A DNA stretch of 7,298 nt from positions 1 through 7,298 of the forward strand of contig CAZJAD010000108.1 of the NCBI GenBank assembly GCA_964543855.1, written 5' to 3'. The notes beneath the pieces were generated by a model. The model did not search any database, was not told the DNA's origin, and was given only the letters and a program-made list of their open reading frames with translations. A program made the position numbers and the translations under genes. Shown in pieces: positions 6,166-7,298 of the stretch. Source of the stretch: CAZJAD01 sp964543855. Lineage in GTDB: Bacteria; Electryoneota; RPQS01; DYHQ01. The stretch's first letter is position 1. Each line of letters opens with the position of its first letter.

Positions 6166-7230
6166 TCAGTCCGCATCCCCCACTTCTCTTCGGACATACA
6201 GAGTCTGTGTCGGGTAAGCGAACTCTATGTTCTCCTTCTCGAACTGTCGGCAAATAGCCAGATTGATCTTCTGTTGAATGTCCATATACAGGTTGTAATC
6301 ACGGTCCTCAACGTAGTAGACAACCTCGAAGTCAAGCGCCGAATCGCCGTATTTCTGAAAATGGGCTCGATCAAAACGCGTCTGGTCGATCGACTCGATG
6401 ATGTCCCGCACCATTTGAGGGATTGCCTGCAGCTTGTCAGCGGGCGTCTGGTAAACGACACCGAAGGAGAACACCACGCGCCGCTGATTCATGCGTTTGT
6501 AGTTCCGCACGCGGCTGCCAATCAAGTCTGAATTGGCGAATATGATCTGTTCTCCTGAGAGACTCCGGATGCGAGTCGTCTTGATGCCGATACGCTCGAC
6601 GGTCCCGAGACAATCGCCCACAACGATGAAATCCCCCACCTCGAAAGGTTTGTCCAGAACAATCGACACCGAATCGAATACATCCCTGAGTATATTTTGC
6701 ACGGCCAGCGCAATGGCAATCCCACCAACGCCAAGTCCCGCGATCAAAGGCGTGATTTCGACACCCAAATTGTCCAAAGCCAGCAGGACGATAATGATCC
6801 ACAGAACCAACTTGGCAAAGAATGTCAACACGCCAAAAGCCGAAGCACTCGCAGGATTCTCTGCCTTCTTCCTCTGCGCTTCCCGAGATATCCAGAACGA
6901 TATGAATGCACTGCCCCAAAGACCACCTTGAAGGAAAAGTGCAATGAAAACCACGGCTCGAACAAGACGAAAGGCCTCATCGGGCAATGCCACTGCCTGC
7001 AAACCAACATAGAGTGACAGTATCAATAGGACCAAGAATTTCGTCCGACGCAAGAGCGCCAAGGTAGCATCGCCTACATCGGTCCTTGTCCGCTCAGCAA
7101 GAGCAGCAAGGTGGCGCGCAATAAACCCTTGAATGACTCGAAGAATGATCGGCAAGACTACGGTGATGGCCGCGGCAAGCAACCATGCCCATACCGGATT
7201 GTGGTAGAATGTTGAATACAAGAAGCTCAT
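6166..7230 (-). CDS. MscS-family mechanosensitive ion channel
   Basis: This inner-membrane channel opens under membrane tension and releases solutes on hypo-osmotic shock. The 354-residue protein has about five membrane segments (about 12-31, 63-82, 86-112, 130-152, 160-182), two more than E. coli MscS, giving a layout closer to YnaI-type relatives. The last is the pore helix, with the Gly/Ala-rich pattern GLGVGGIAIALAVQNILRD. The conserved beta domain follows: DKPFEVGDFIVVGDCLGTVE, then RIRSLSGEQIIFANSDLI (to 237) and VRNYKR. The C-terminal cytoplasmic alpha/beta domain (about 250-345) is complete and ends near FAYPTQTLYVRRE, the usual family ending. AGGAG (7237-7241) lies 6 nt before the ATG. 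The start overlaps the stop of the preceding gene (ATGA), so translation is probably coupled. Pairing with trehalose synthesis suggests a role in controlled loss of the osmolyte. Orthology to a specific E. coli channel is not determined. Confidence 0.95.
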   Translation of the reverse strand: MSFLYSTFYHNPVWAWLLAAAITVVLPIILRVIQGFIARHLAALAERTRTDVGDATLALLRRTKFLVLLILSLYVGLQAVALPDEAFRLVRAVVFIALFLQGGLWGSAFISFWISREAQRKKAENPASASAFGVLTFFAKLVLWIIIVLLALDNLGVEITPLIAGLGVGGIAIALAVQNILRDVFDSVSIVLDKPFEVGDFIVVGDCLGTVERIGIKTTRIRSLSGEQIIFANSDLIGSRVRNYKRMNQRRVVFSFGVVYQTPADKLQAIPQMVRDIIESIDQTRFDRAHFQKYGDSALDFEVVYYVEDRDYNLYMDIQQKINLAICRQFEKENIEFAYPTQTLYVRREVGDAD

Positions 7231-7298
7231 CGGCCACTCCTACATGCATCTGTCCAACTCGTTAGGAACTCGATGAGTTCCTCCGGCGGCTGAAGCCA
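7227..7298 (-). CDS. C-terminal end of an upstream gene, possibly trehalose-6-phosphate phosphatase (5' part outside window)
   Basis: Only the last 23 codons and the stop are inside the window; the frame runs in from the right edge and reads WLQPPEELIEFLTSW, then TDACRSGR and TGA. Its stop shares ATGA with the channel start, and the other two frames contain stops, which supports a real coding end. The pattern 'aromatic/Leu, Pro-Glu-Glu, then hydrophobic-FL' resembles the C-terminus of many OtsB phosphatases (a 'L.dPeeV..FL' ending). OtsB removes phosphate from trehalose-6-phosphate, the step after OtsA, and otsB is otherwise missing here. The functional call is inference from a short tail plus context; the existence of a coding end is firmer. 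Confidence 0.55.
   Translation of the reverse strand, partial: WLQPPEELIEFLTSWTDACRSGR

Noticed and set aside
5132..6217. Plus-strand ORF of 361 codons
   Set aside because: It lies antisense over almost all of otsA, which has every GT20 motif. Its translation has no recognisable domain and no plausible ribosome site; it is a codon-usage shadow.

Overview
The window (about half G+C) looks like a chromosomal stretch from an uncultivated-type bacterium of the FCB (Fibrobacterota-Chlorobiota-Bacteroidota) superphylum. The main clue is a pair of large secreted, cysteine-rich proteins carrying the NPFNP-type C-terminal sorting domain that type IX secretion (T9SS) cargo has. All real genes lie on the minus strand, so the window is read right to left. 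Genes have clear Shine-Dalgarno sites (AGGAG-like), and the two secreted-protein genes have sigma70-like promoters. Both traits are unusual for Bacteroidota proper and suggest a neighbouring candidate phylum (Zixibacteria, Eisenbacteria, Latescibacteria or KSB1 type). The exact lineage cannot be fixed from this sequence.

Right part (7298 to about 4493): an osmotic-stress operon. It begins with the last 23 codons of a gene cut by the window edge, whose C-terminus resembles trehalose-6-phosphate phosphatase (otsB). Its stop codon overlaps the start of an MscS-family mechanosensitive channel (ATGA overlap). After 68 nt comes a full-length trehalose-6-phosphate synthase, otsA, followed by a hairpin terminator. 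The genes would make a compatible solute (OtsA, and OtsB if confirmed) and provide a pressure-release valve (MscS).

Middle (about 4490 to 4176): a noncoding gap with several small inverted repeats and no supported gene. It is followed by a sigma70-like promoter, a leader of about 142 nt, and a 376-residue secreted protein with a cysteine-rich module, a fibronectin-III-like domain and a complete sorting domain. Two consecutive hairpins, each followed by T's on the coding strand, end that unit.

Left part (2556 to 1): a second promoter (TTGACA-17-TATATT) with a leader of almost the same length. It drives a second, larger secreted protein of at least 793 residues, cut by the left edge. It has three tandem PPC-like beta domains with repeated DDDG motifs, a long Cys/Trp-rich domain of unknown type, a fibronectin-III-like domain and the start of a sorting domain. 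The two secreted genes have matched promoters, leader lengths and C-terminal architecture, so they are probably related in origin and perhaps regulated together. No mobile element, CRISPR array, tRNA or rRNA was seen.
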